Assembly (NCBI GenBank): GCA_006384855.1
Contig: VCJN01002834.1
Location: forward strand, 186,001 to 250,000
DNA: 64,000 bases
Direction: 5' to 3'
DNA from: Tetraselmis striata
Taxonomy: Eukaryota; Chlorophyta; Chlorodendrophyceae; Chlorodendrales; Chlorodendraceae
Below the pieces are notes generated by a model. The model was not told the origin of the DNA, did no database searches, and saw nothing but the letters and a program-made list of their open reading frames with translations. This document shows positions 1 through 10,640 of this stretch, in pieces (position 1 is the stretch's first letter; each line of letters opens with the position of its first letter). The position numbers and the translations under genes are program-made.

Positions 1-2
1 TT

Positions 3-1166
3 GTTCTCTCGGTGCTGCTGGGCTTCTCCTTGGCGCACAGCTCCGCGACATCCCTCCTCGAGCTCGGCCTGGGCAACCATCTCCTTCCCGCAGAACTCTC
101 CGGGCTGGGGGCGCTCGTGGCAGGCGCGGCCCTGTGGCCGCTCGCCCAGATCCGCACTCTCTCGGGCGCCTCATGGACCTCTGCCCTCAGCTCGGTGGCA
201 GTGCTCCTGGCCGCCGGGCTCGCGCTGGCTGTCCTTGCCAATGATCTCGACGTCCATGAGCTGCCGCCAGAGGGCGCTGCATCGCCGCCGCCTGTCGTGC
301 CGCCACGCGTCATGTTCCTCGGTAGCGCCGTCATCAGCCCCATCCTCGCCATCATCCTCTTCTACTACTCGCATGATGCGGCGTTTGAGGTGATGGACGA
401 GATGCAATGGCCGGCAGAGTACCAACGGGCGCACACTATGGCGTACTGTGTTGCGGGTCCGCTCGCGCTGGCTGTTTCCCTTGCAACGGTGGCCATGGTG
501 GACCAGGAGGGGGAGACGGCCGACCTTGTGCACGCCATGTCGGACACGAGCAATGCCGCACTGACTGCGACCGCACTGGTCTTCATTGCCTGCAAGGGCC
601 TTAGCACGTACCAAGTGCTCAACGTCATCATCATGCAGACCTGGCTTGGCCGCATCCACCTGTGGGCCGACGGCATCATAGCAGCGGCGGCTAAGCGGAG
701 CCCCGAAGAGGGCGTGGTCGCCTCAAGCAAATCAACAGTGCATGCTGAGGCCAGCAGCTGCAGCAGCCATACGTCTGCAGTCCGGGTCGAGGTACAGGCG
801 CCTCGCGGCGAGCGCTCCAGAGCGTGCATGCGGGTGGCGCAGCTGGTACGCGACAGCCACCCGCGCTGGCTGTGGGCTGCCGTGAGCTCATCGCTGCTCC
901 TTGGTTCCATGGCCGTGTCTGTCGGCTTCCCGTTTCTCGGCCTGCTGGGCGACGCCACTGCCGCCATCGCCGGCGTCCCCATCGTGTTCATCCTCCCGGC
1001 GTGGTTCTTCCTGCGCGGCAGCCAGCTGGCGGGAGAGGTGCTCCGATGGTGGGACCGGGCTGCGTGCTACACACTCGTGTATGTCCTTGGGCCCGTTGTG
1101 TCGGTGCTGGGTCTGCTGTGGGTAGTGCTGAGCGCCATCGACGAGTACTCTGCAGGCAGCCTGTAG
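3..1166 (+). CDS. Amino-acid/auxin permease (AAAP)-type transporter, C-terminal part
   Basis: Integral membrane protein, probably a proton-coupled amino-acid transporter of the AAAP (SLC32/36/38-like) family. The frame is open from base 3, so the 5' end lies outside the window and no start is assigned; it ends at TAG 1164-1166. About 387 residues are visible with roughly eight or nine hydrophobic segments. A stretch reading YSHDAAFEVMDEM resembles the family's conserved helix carrying a buried His and a following 'EM..P' loop, and the C-terminal part has the 'GFPFLGLLGDATA...FILPAWFFLRG' pattern typical of the late AAAP helices. A hydrophilic Ser/Thr/Arg-rich loop of about 70 residues interrupts the helices near the middle. 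No intron is needed in the visible part. Family assignment is by motif resemblance only; the substrate cannot be told. Confidence 0.6.
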   Translation, partial: VLSVLLGFSLAHSSATSLLELGLGNHLLPAELSGLGALVAGAALWPLAQIRTLSGASWTSALSSVAVLLAAGLALAVLANDLDVHELPPEGAASPPPVVPPRVMFLGSAVISPILAIILFYYSHDAAFEVMDEMQWPAEYQRAHTMAYCVAGPLALAVSLATVAMVDQEGETADLVHAMSDTSNAALTATALVFIACKGLSTYQVLNVIIMQTWLGRIHLWADGIIAAAAKRSPEEGVVASSKSTVHAEASSCSSHTSAVRVEVQAPRGERSRACMRVAQLVRDSHPRWLWAAVSSSLLLGSMAVSVGFPFLGLLGDATAAIAGVPIVFILPAWFFLRGSQLAGEVLRWWDRAACYTLVYVLGPVVSVLGLLWVVLSAIDEYSAGSL

Positions 1167-2497
1167 AAACTTTTGCACACGTACATAACACAAAATGTAT
1201 TTTATATATGTATATTAGTATATACATGCGCCCCTATGTTTGCTGTTGGCGTTCAATGAGGCGTGGCTCATCATTGGCTCCGCAATTTGTTCCATTCAAA
1301 ATGTATAATAAATTCGGCTTGTTGCTGACTTGGACTAGGTGGCGAGCACTAAATGTCAAATTTGCTGTCCGAAGTGGCCAATGTTACCCTCCCCTCCCCC
1401 CCCACCCATGCAAAAAAAACACTAACACACAGACAACCCCCTATTTTCTGAGGCGCACTGCAGCCACTGCCTAGGCTATAGACTAGCATCTGGAGTTTCT
1501 GGTACGCCATGTTTGAGCCTCTGTGTGCAAATGACACGGAACATTCGGGGAAGTATCATTTTTGGGGCAGTGTATCCAATCACTAAAGCTCCAAAATTAT
1601 TGGTTCAAATTGGAATGCGCTGCCTGATTGGTGTAGGAGCTGAAGCGCCGTATGCTCAACTTCCATACAGCCTTATTCAACTTCCATACAGCCACATCAT
1701 GCCAACTCCGGGCCGCCAAATGCTCTACTTGAAGTATTCGTCAATAAGCACACACTCGCTATATACCAATGACACCGTACATCAAGGCAATGGTGCCCTT
1801 GGACCAAGTGGACATGGGCAGCAGAGAGTAAGACATGGTTAGCTGACTGTATTCAGCATGAAAAGTAGCATTTAATGTGTTGTCCTTAGAATGCTGCCTT
1901 CATTGGATTGAATGGGCTCGTTGCTTGTGACATCAGACTGTATCCTTTCCGCAGGAAGCATGGGTAATGTGGGAAATTCCGTCACCGTCCTCCATTTTTT
2001 CTTCCGGAATGCCTCGACAATTTACTTGACTTTATCGGAGTGTCGCCTACATTGAGCCTGAACCTGGTTTGCTGCCTAAAAGGCCGGCATTCAGAACGCT
2101 GCAAGGGTTTCACTGTTACTAGTTTTGTCCCGGAGGCAAAAGAAATTGCCGTAATGTGTGATCCACCATAGGGTTAACAAGAAACTATTTCAGCGCGGGA
2201 GGGGGTGGGGGTGGGGGGGGGGGGGGGGAAGGGTCATTCACGGCGATCGATGGGCATCATTCACGGCGAGCCATGCCAAGATCCCCATCCCACCCCCTGC
2301 ACATAGACGGTTACGCATGGACTAAAACAGCTAAATGCAACTGGACCACACTTTAGATCCTATAACTGGACAAACTCTAGACCACACCTGAGACACCATC
2401 CATCCAGGAGGAGGCGGCCCGCTGCGATGCCCTAATACTGGTGTCCGTTGTCCTGTCTGCTACTTGTGCTGTCTCGACTGCAAGGCGTCTACTGTGT
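1167..2497. other. Intergenic region between convergent genes
   Basis: No credible coding sequence. It contains an AT-rich stretch just after the transporter stop (about 1190-1230), a C-rich run near 1386-1406, and a G-rich tract at about 2198-2228 that becomes pure poly(G) at its end. It separates the 3' ends of the transporter (+) and the AlgH-family gene (-). Confidence 0.5.
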
Positions 2498-5015
2498 TCA
2501 CAGCAGGTCGCCATATGTTTCCCGGGCAGTCACGCCATAGCTCCCGCCCATGAGCTCCATCGCTTCCTTCCACAGCGGCGTTGGCAGCCCCAGGCACTGC
2601 TTGAGCACCAGCGACCTGCTCGACGCGGCGCTAATCCACCCGGCCGGAGGCGACCTCCTGCGCCAGCTGCCCCGGCTCCCAGAACATGCAGCCCGCGAAG
2701 AAGCGGAAGTCGTTGCCCTTCAGCTCCCCCGCACTGACTGCCTGCAGCGCCGCCCGCTCGCCACCGCAGTAGATACCCGGCACGATCTCCTGAGCTCCCT
2801 CCAGGCGCTTGTGACCGTGGATCAAATGCACCACCTAATGCAAGCCACACCACCTGGCCGCATCAGCACTGCCAGCCCCAACCTATGCCATCCCCGCAAT
2901 TGCGCCCAATGTACATCAGGCAGCGTATAGTGATCTACACTTTCTCACCTCTGAATTTCTTCGCATGCAGCCGGTGCACACACACAGCCACAGACACAGC
3001 CATAGACACACACACACACAAATACATACATATGTATGTAAACATGTATGTATATAAATTTTTATATATATAGATGTACATGATGTACCAGGACTGTACC
3101 ATAATCCGATTGGTACACCAGCAGGCCCCCTAAATAAGAACTTGTTTCGCACAAGTTAGTCATATATTCAGTGCCGAATCTATGGTGAATTCCGATGATA
3201 AACATTGAAATAAATACAGTTTCCCTTCTTCGTGCAACGAAATCCAAAAGAATAGCATACACTCGACCCAAAGCGCGGTTTATGCGTTGTTGAAATCCTC
3301 GATGTATCGGCATGTACGGCCTGAATTTGCTTGTGTTAAATGAGAGCACATGCTGATGAGCCCCGAAGTACATGTGGCTCTTGCAGCGCTGGTAATCGGA
3401 ACCTGGCGTTGGGCGATTTATGGTCATAAGCCAAATGGCAATGAATGTATTGCACCATACCCTCTGCTGTGATGCAGTCTCGACGTCATTCCGGATACGA
3501 ATTAGGCGCAGGCGCTGCGTGGTGGCCCGAGGGAGAATGGGCGCGATGGTACTGCCAGAATAAAGCAACAAGATGCCACGTAGTCTGCAGGTGTTTGAGG
3601 CACGAGCAAATGCGCCATGCGATCTCCATGTGGACTATCAGGAGATACGGGCTAGAGGAGCGCTAAAATGTATTTGACCGAGCGCGGCCGCGAGAGGGCC
3701 CTGACCTCTTGGCGCGAGTATCCTCCGCAGTGCAGGCGGTTTCGGTCAAAGGGCAACATTGGGCGCGGGGCGGGCTCCTGCTCCGCAACCAGAACGTCGT
3801 CCGAAACCGCGCGGAACCGAGTCTGCGGCTTGGGCTGCGACCCCCTCCAGCGCCACCGCCGCTTCCCGCTCTATACGAGCCAGGGCAGCCGGCATCAGGT
3901 CACCGCTACAAGAACAGCTATGCTGTCCATTACTACCTATCAGGCGGACCCTAGAGGAGAGAGGAGGAGCGCAGTAGCCATGGCATGAACCCCCCCCCCC
4001 CCCCCCCCCCCCAACATGTGCGTAACACTCCCTCCCCCTCTCGTCCCCATCAAGTTGGCGGGCATGTCAAACAGAAAGGGGTTTGCATGGCTTACCTCGG
4101 TCTGGGAGAAACCCCCAAAGTACAGGCGGTTCTCGCCCAGTGCGGATTGCATTGACTCCAGGCCATCCAGCGGCATAGGCAAGGCGCCGATGTTGACAGC
4201 GGATGGGCGGTTGAGGATCAGCCCGATGGTGCCCTCCGCGTCATGCTTGGTCAGGAAGATCACCGTCTGTTGCAGTGTAGTTTAACAGCAATCAGCTCCT
4301 AGACAAGCAACAGAAGCAGGTAGCATGATGGTACGAAGCTTGGCATCTGGTGTGGGAAGCATAGGTAAGAGCAGGCCGCACCTGCCACAGCCTCCCGTCT
4401 TGCAGCACCTCCGGGCCCTCCGGCGCAGCTATGAGCAGGCCGCCCTTCTCAGGGTCCGCCGGACGGCACCATAGCCCTTCTGCGGCCAGGTTCGGGTTCT
4501 ATACAGAGCAGTGGTGGCTTGCATTAAAAAAATCGCCAACGAACGAAGCAGGTCGGGAAACGCAGCAGCAGCTCGCGCCGCTGCTTCTCACCTGGCGCTG
4601 TAGCAGCTTGAAATTCTCCGTGGCTTTTCTCGACGTCTGCTGAGACTCTGCGCAGGTCGCACGACAGAATCCCGCGCGAGAAAGGCCAAAGTCAGAGGAG
4701 CAATCGGCGGTAACTCGTTCACTAATTCGAGGTCGTAGGTATCCAGAGGGTCGTGGCGTCGGGGCGCCAACCTGACGTGTCGGCCACCAGCTTGGCTCGG
4801 AAGGCACGCCAGTCGCCCATAAGCTGGGGCGGCTCGTCCCCCGAGTCGTTGCCAGCCTCGCCGCCGCCCGTCGCGCGGCAGGCCAGCCGACGCGGCGCTG
4901 GGCGGGCAAGATGCACGCGCCCGGCTGAGCACCGCGTGTAAGCGGGCCGTCGAGACGCGGCGGCCGGGCCGAGCGGGCGCACCGTCGCGCTGCTGAGAAG
5001 TGCTAGCTGGGACAT
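2498..5015 (-). CDS. UPF0301/AlgH-family protein, predicted plastid-targeted, last exon frameshifted
   Basis: Homologue of the bacterial AlgH/YqgE (UPF0301) family, which plants also encode; its molecular function is not established. Exons read from the minus strand: 5015-4772, 4647-4592, 4498-4382, 4266-4096, 2834-2498, all with GT-AG borders and consistent phase. The N-terminus from ATG 5015 is Ser/Ala/Arg-rich, like a transit peptide, followed by 'DWRAFRAKLVA', 'ENFKLLQRQNPNLA', 'EKGGLLIAAPE' and 'HDAEGTIGLILNRPS', the family's characteristic order. The last exon gives 'EIVPGIYCGGE' and 'DFRFFAGCMFWEPGQL', then runs into a stop at 2633-2631. The expected continuation ('WISAASS', 'LWKEAMELMGGSY') follows in another frame and ends at TGA 2500-2498. 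So the family C-terminus is present but out of frame by one base insertion or a two-base loss near 2640. This is either a decayed allele or an assembly/sequencing indel in a GGG run. The last intron is 1.26 kb and includes a poly(C) tract. Confidence 0.75.
3062..3571 (-). other. Unassigned 169-codon ORF inside the long AlgH intron
   Basis: An uninterrupted reading frame of 169 codons lies wholly within intron 4 of the AlgH-family gene, on the same strand. Its composition is balanced rather than low-complexity (many I, F, H, Y, R), and the region is less GC-rich than the flanking exons. I recognise no domain. It may be chance, or a relic of an inserted element. Confidence 0.2.
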
Positions 5016-7890
5016 GGCGAGTCGCCGGGCGGAGCGGACCTAGAAACACACACAGCGACAGCAGTGAGCGCCTCCGACAGTTGGCCAAAAAGCAGAGAGT
5101 GTTTTAGCTATTGAGAAAGATAATTGGCCCGGGGGTGGTGGTGGGGGGGGGGGGGGGGGGGGGGGATAAAAAGGCACGCGCCGCGTGCTGGCGTGTCGAC
5201 GAGGGCGTTGACGGCAGCGGCGTCGTCGATTTCAAACAAGAGGGCCGACGAAACGTCGCGCCGCAAGCAGAATTGGGCACGGAACGGACAGTGCAGGCAC
5301 TGCGCTTCGTGCCTGGCGAAGGAAAAACTGGCTGGTTGAGGTGGGGGACGTGTGATCACTGACGACCGCGGTAGCACCAGGTCGAACGGCGAGTGTCCCG
5401 CTCGGTTGCAGGGATGCGAGGTTGACGCTACCCCCAAATTGTGTTATCTGCTCGTGAGCCGCGGCGGGAACACTTGCGGCAGCCTATCGGCAACACTTGT
5501 CGGACCCCCGGAACGGTTCGAGACGGCTAATAAGCTAATCCCAGAGACAGAGAGATATAGTGACTGTGTGCGGCGCATGCACAATGCCTCGCAACTAGAA
5601 CCTCTATTAGAGGTAGCCTGACGAGTCAGATGAACTGCAGCGGGGCGCCTGGCGACGTGGGTGGGGCCGTCGACTGGCAATTGGGGCACACGCGAGGCGC
5701 ACACATCGTGCGGTGGGCTTGCGACAGCAGGTGACGTCCGCCTGGCCGTCTGCGTGCTTGCGTGTTGCCTTGCTGGAACGTGTGACGGCGAGGCAGGTCG
5801 ATGATGACATGGCACGCGAGCACATTAATTAACGTAATGCCGCTCACGGCGGAGGCGCGCGGGTGGCGAGAGGCCATACCGCAGTTTTATATTCCCTATA
5901 TTTTATATTCGCTATTTATTTTCTTTCGGTCTCTTCGCCGTCCCGCCCTTAGCAGTTAGAACAGTAGAACATCAGTACATGTACGAGTACTGACCGGCGG
6001 AGATGATAAATAATAAAGGCGCAGCACGCATCATCATCATGATGCCCCCGCCAGGTCAGTCATACGCGGACGACGCTGTTGACGCTGTTGACGCATGAAA
6101 ACCACAGCGGTGAAAACCCGAACACTGAATTTGGAGACAGTTACATGATATCGTGCCCAGTTGCGGCCTGCATGTGGCTAGGAGATATAAAAATCATCCT
6201 GACTCAGGGTGAGAGCGTAACTCATAAGGTTTGAAACACGTCCGACAGAAGGAGCGTGGCCAAGGCCTCCACTGGCCCATGATGATACCACACCAATGAG
6301 TGCAGTCTAGCCCCAATGGTTGCATATGCGGGTGCAACTGCGGCCACAACTTGAAGAGCTCCGAGCTGTGGAAAACTTGGATGCCTGCCAGGCCAGTCGC
6401 AAGCCCGTTGGCCATTGAAAGGGGCAGACGCCAAGTGTTGGTTTCGCTGGGCCAAGCTGAAGAGCATGCATAGAGAAGCATGCACCTCTATCGCGTTCTC
6501 CTTCTTCTATCTCCTCCACCAGCGGAGTGATCAGCGAAAGCACCGTCGTGAATCATGAATCATGAAGCACGTGAATCATGACGTGCCGGGCAAGCAGTAC
6601 CGCGAGCGGCAGGCGATGCGCTCTCACGCTAGCTCGTATCTCCCCAATGGTGTCCGTTCTTCGGCCTCGTTGGGCATGTAGACCATGTGCGCCTCAGTGG
6701 GGGACAGGGTGGGAACTCGGTCAGCTATCGTGACAGTACCATGTCATCTCGTAGATAACGGTTACCCAAAAGAGGCTGAAGGCAGCGTCACCCACGATGC
6801 ACGTGATAAAAAAATGGCTCTCTACGCCCGCTATGTCGCAGCCAGATGGATGTAGCAGCGGCGTTGCGGGGGCGCCGCCAACTTCGTGCCAGGGGGGAAC
6901 CGGGTAGTGTCCCAGCTCGGACGGTCAAGTGCCGGTCCAATCCAGTGCAAGCCCCCGCGCAGTGGGGGCTCTTGGGCATAAGTAGTTCGGGGGAATGTGC
7001 AGGGATATATACATAGCTGGCCATTACTGGTGGTACTTGGGCGCAAGAGGGCCAAATAACCCCATCCAAAGCACCACCCCCAGCCACTGACCCCCTACCT
7101 CTTGCCCCATGTGCCGCAGATGGCTGCAGCCCAGCAGTGATGCGGAGGGGGGTTACAGCCAGAGAGGGCAGAGGGTGGCATTGAGCCCCCCCCCCCCCCC
7201 CCCCGCCCCTTCCGCCCCTGTTACTGCACCCCATGATGCCACTACCCTCATGGTGCGCCCCCCCACCCCCTACCAATGTCCCACATGCACTGTGCATCCC
7301 ATGAAATAGCTCACCACTACCCCCCGCCCCACTGTCAGTGTGGGCAGCTGACAGGTAGGCCCCCTAGAGCTGACTGTGTGTGTGTGTTGTGTGTGTGTGT
7401 GTGTAACTTCCTCCATAATTATATAGCAATTCAGTTTGAAAGAGGCATGCCCTCCTGCGCCATTGCCAGGGGTAAGCAATAGTCCCATTACCCCTTTGAG
7501 ATCATTGGAAAGGGGGGGGGGGGGGGGGGGGCTACCAGCATGGGCGCGTGAAGCCCACGGGCTGAATGGCTGCTGGTGCTGATGGGGGTTATGTTCACAT
7601 TTTGGGCTTGGACCTCATCAAAACCTATTGATACCATGTTAGTAAGACTTTGCAATGGGTATGGCTAACTTTTCCCATGATGCTAGAACATAATATATGT
7701 GGTCGTGTGTGAGCGTCATGTTGGCAGCCCGGCGGCCCTGCACGGTGAGGCATGAGGACAAGCCCGTTATTCGTCGATATAACCTACATGCGATGTTCGC
7801 CCACTTTTCCTATTAATATTTAAACTGTGCGAAGGAACATTTCATGGGATTTGGGGTACAATACTTGTAATGTGTGGGGTGAGGGCATTT
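5016..7890. other. Intergenic region with homopolymer and dinucleotide tracts
   Basis: Nothing here is recognisable as a gene. Features seen are a poly(G) tract at about 5138-5165, a poly(C) tract at about 7186-7204, a TG-repeat stretch at 7375-7404, and a poly(G) tract at about 7511-7531. Several minus-strand frames of 70-170 codons exist, but they are low-complexity or match no family I know. The 5' end of the AlgH-family gene, and so its promoter, should lie just right of 5015. Confidence 0.4.
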
Positions 7891-8060
7891 AAAGTAGGCC
7901 GATATTTCGACGAGACCGCGTTACGGGAACAAGCTCTGTGATGGCAGCTTGTGGGGAAACGGGTACCGGTTGAAAGTAGGCCGATATTTCGACGACGAGA
8001 CCCCGTTACGCGAACAAGCTCCGCGATGGCAGCTTGGGGGGAAACGGCGGGTACCGGTTG
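7891..8060 (+). repeat. Imperfect tandem duplication, 82 + 88 bp
   Basis: Two adjacent copies (7891-7972 and 7973-8060) both begin AAAGTAGGCCGATATTTCGA and end GGGTACCGGTTG. The second copy carries two extra 3-bp blocks plus a few substitutions. It lies directly upstream of the reverse-transcriptase-like debris and may belong to it. Confidence 0.8.
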
Positions 8061-9220
8061 TAAATGGATATATGTACGGTCGTTAACTCGGATATAGGTA
8101 CGCGGCACATAAAATACGACCGGGTTAAGAAGGGTAAGCGCGCCATTGAGACACTCGATTCGGTATTAGTCGGTCAACGGGGCATGCATAATTCCTACTT
8201 TGATTCCTATTTTATTAAATGTGCGTGTGTCTGTCGTTTAAACTTGTATAGCGCTACTACCGGTTCGAACTTACGGGTGCCAAGTAATCCTTATTGGGAA
8301 TGGGCAGAACTAGCGGCGCAAGTAAATTACAAACCGTATTCAATCAATGTTTAAAGTGCCTTTTTCGGGTGGGTAAAAACTCATATGGGGTGGCCGCTGT
8401 AATACCGATGATGATGCGGGAATTGAATATCGTGCCCATAGGCTATGGCCGCAGTGACACAGGCTCGGGCGTTCCTAAAAGCATCCGACTTTCGAGTCGG
8501 ATGCTTTATCCGACTTAATAAAGAGTTTTTTCGACATTAATACATAGGCTCATGTGCTCGGCCGACTTGAATACATATAACTCATTTAGTAGATCAGCTA
8601 AGTCGGGCGCGCCCTAGCACGTGGTCGTTGGGGACTGTGCGGTAGTTAGATCGAATAGCTAGGGCGAACGTAGGGCTAGCTGAGGAGGCGCACCTTCCAC
8701 TTGAGTGGAGGTCACTAGCCACGCCCGATGCCGCTAAACTAGTAAAGGCATCGGTGTGGGTGCGTTGCAAATCGTCGGCGGCGTTATGACGCATTAACAC
8801 CGCCTTGGGTATATACGCCCATGCGTCTTATGCCTCAAACCCGTTGCCGCAGTATGGTACGGGCGTCCCCGTTGGGGTTGTGGCGGGGCTACGCATTATG
8901 ATACAGTTACGCACCCGAGTATATTTTCCACTAATGCTCGCCGATTGGCCCGGATCTATGCCATGCCTGAGCGGTTCCTTGAGCACTGCCGTGCATGTAT
9001 GTGGCGGAAGTGAAACTGGGACTATCGAACATATGTTGGCGGAGTGCATGCAGTGGGGGTATCACCGTCATAACTTGGGCTTGGTGGTTCCGGAGTTTGG
9101 GGGTTTGATTAGTAGTCAGGTTGACGACTTGGGTTTTATCGTCAACACCCAAGGACTTAACTGGCTTTGTTTTGGGCGGGGTTCCTCCCTCATTCACGCA
9201 GTGGGCTCTGGTAACCCCTA
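8060..9220 (+). mobile_element. Non-LTR retrotransposon debris (post-RT and C-terminal Cys/His region)
   Basis: Frames of 96, 74 and 138 codons in this strand together resemble the tail of a LINE-type polyprotein. The stretch around 8300-8460 ('LQTVFNQCLKCLFRVGK...MMRELNIVPI') looks like the thumb/connection region after a reverse transcriptase, where helices precede an 'ELgI.P+' motif. Around 8990-9060 the pattern HVCGG-x-ET-x-IEHMLAEC resembles the C-terminal Cys/His motif common in LINE proteins. No palm-domain 'xxDD' motif was found, so the catalytic part is missing or too decayed to see. Frameshifts and stops separate the pieces; this is a dead fragment. It could instead derive from a related reverse-transcriptase element; confidence is moderate. 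Confidence 0.4.
8478..8507. other. Perfect 13-bp inverted repeat with TTCG loop
   Basis: AAAGCATCCGACT (8478-8490), loop TTCG, then AGTCGGATGCTTT (8495-8507), with no mismatch. As RNA this would be a very stable UUCG-capped hairpin. It lies inside the retroelement debris; TCCGACTT recurs just downstream at 8509-8516. Confidence 0.85.
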
Positions 9221-9336
9221 GGACCCGTGCCCTGCTAGGTGCGACAGGGGCTAAGCGCGGTGGCCGGTTGTTGTTCATCCTTGGATCATGCGACGACTGG
9301 GGAGCCCCACGGCGGGCTTCTTAAAATAATGCTAGA
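9188..9336 (-). repeat. Repeat family U, left part of an interrupted copy
   Basis: Shares long similarity with 61190-61330: 'GGGCTAAGCG[C/G]GGTGGCCGGTTGT', a conserved CTGGTA-C...CCCGTGCCC block and the 'TGCGAC' block in the same order. Relative to the 59.4-59.8 kb copy it is in reverse orientation. Its continuation appears at 10424, after an inserted element. Confidence 0.6.
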
Positions 9337-10423
9337 TAGTCTATTTTGACAGCAGGCCGCCTTCAAGCTCCACGGCTACACCGATAAGTCGGTGCATGAC
9401 TCCTTCACTTCCGATCTCTTTCGCCACCAGCTGGTAAACGAGGTGAGGTACCATCCTATCCTGATGCGAGAGATAGGTGAGAAACATGCCTTCCGCTTCA
9501 TGCAACCCCGTAATGAGCACTACCTGATCAATAATCATGTCTCCAAGAGTGTAACGAAGAATAGCAAGGGGAATGGCAACGTAGAGTCTGTAGGTTCTGC
9601 GACAAAAAGACATGGTGCCACTGTGCATGCACGACATGGGTAGAGGGAATGGATCAAGAAATGGTCATGTTCATTTGTTGTCCAAAGCAGGACCGGGAGT
9701 GCTTTCGCAAGCACAATGGTGGGCACAAACTCATCAACAAGCGCAGTGCCGCACTTAGAAAGCATTGGGAGCAATTCAGGCGCCCACGGGGTGAGACTGA
9801 CACAACGGCTTAGCGGCGTGGGCTCGTGGGCTGGTGGAAGTTGGGCGCACAACCATCATTACCATACCTATTGTGTAATTGATTGCTCACACATTTGCAT
9901 GCATCAAATGTAGTGTTTCCCGATATCATTTGGGTCATTGCAAATGTGCCACAACCAGTGTTGATATTTTCCGGCATATGGTGTGGTGTCACATAGCCGT
10001 TGAAGTTGGATATATATACATGTCACATGTGACCTCTACCAATGCCTTGAAGCAATACTACCACTAGACCGAGCTATTTTTGCCCCGCGCTGATTTATGT
10101 TGTATGACAAAGGGTTTACTCCATTGCAAACCCGTGTGGTGCACCGGAGACGCAAAAGCAAGGTGAATATGGGGTATGGTGCGGAATGGGGTGTGACACC
10201 CGCGTTGATGGGCCCCGACGCCTTGTTACCCCCAGGGTAAGCAAGGTGCGCAACACCCCGAAACCTTTCCCAATTGTGTTCAACCTCCTACCATAGTCAG
10301 AACAACCCTAAACCCTAAACATATTGTAAGCTGCGTTGATTTTCGGCTGATTGACATGTCGTGATGTGCCGTGGGAATTTGGTACGGTACGGGTCACATG
10401 TGACCTCCTGCACAAATAGACTA
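9337..10423 (+). mobile_element. Inserted DNA element with piggyBac-like Cys-rich transposase tail
   Basis: About 1.09 kb that interrupts a copy of repeat family U. It has short matching ends (TAGTCTATTT at 9337-9346 and its complement at 10414-10423). Inside, frame-shifted plus-strand coding resembles the end of a piggyBac-type (DDE_Tnp_1_7) transposase. One part reads 'FKLHGYTDKSVHD.FTSDLFRHQL'; then, one frame over, from about 9588, comes a Cys/His cluster C-x2-C-x6-C-x-C-x-C ... CC ... C-F-x2-H, ending at a TAG near 9812. The catalytic DDE region is absent, so the element is internally deleted and non-autonomous. piggyBac elements normally duplicate TTAA; I cannot place such a duplication at these ends, so the superfamily is tentative. 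Two CCCTAAA units (about 10305-10321) are probably coincidental. Confidence 0.4.
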
Positions 10424-10640
10424 GTAGTCCCGGTAGCGCCTGCTGACGCCGCCGGGCAGCAGATTTGTACGGAAGGTGGCTAAAAGCAAACCCCGCACGA
10501 CCTCGGCCTTGCGTCGGCCCCTCCGAGATCCGCCTAAGGGTGGGGAAGGGGTGTGTACTCTGACGGGGGCAGCCTACTCGAGACGAGTGCAGTTCGAAAT
10601 ACGATCGTAATCTCGTACCTCGGTACGACCCGCGACGGAC
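10424..10640 (-). repeat. Repeat family U, right part of the interrupted copy
   Basis: Continues the copy broken at 9336: 'AGTCCCGGTAGCGC' and 'GCCGCCGGGCAGCA', followed by 'CCTTGCGTCGGCC-CTCCGAGATCCGCCTA-GGGTGGGGA', all in the same order as 61340-61460. The last part ('CGTAATCTCGTACCTCGGTACGACCCGCGACGG') is the complement of a block seen near 56890 and 59320. Confidence 0.6.

Noticed and set aside
6788..7297. 169-codon minus-strand frame
   Set aside because: Gly/Ala/Arg/Ser-rich and built partly on a poly(C) tract; no motif, so treated as compositional.
10305..10321. CCCTAAA repeats suggesting an interstitial telomere
   Set aside because: Only two units, inside a transposon-like insert; too short to mean anything.
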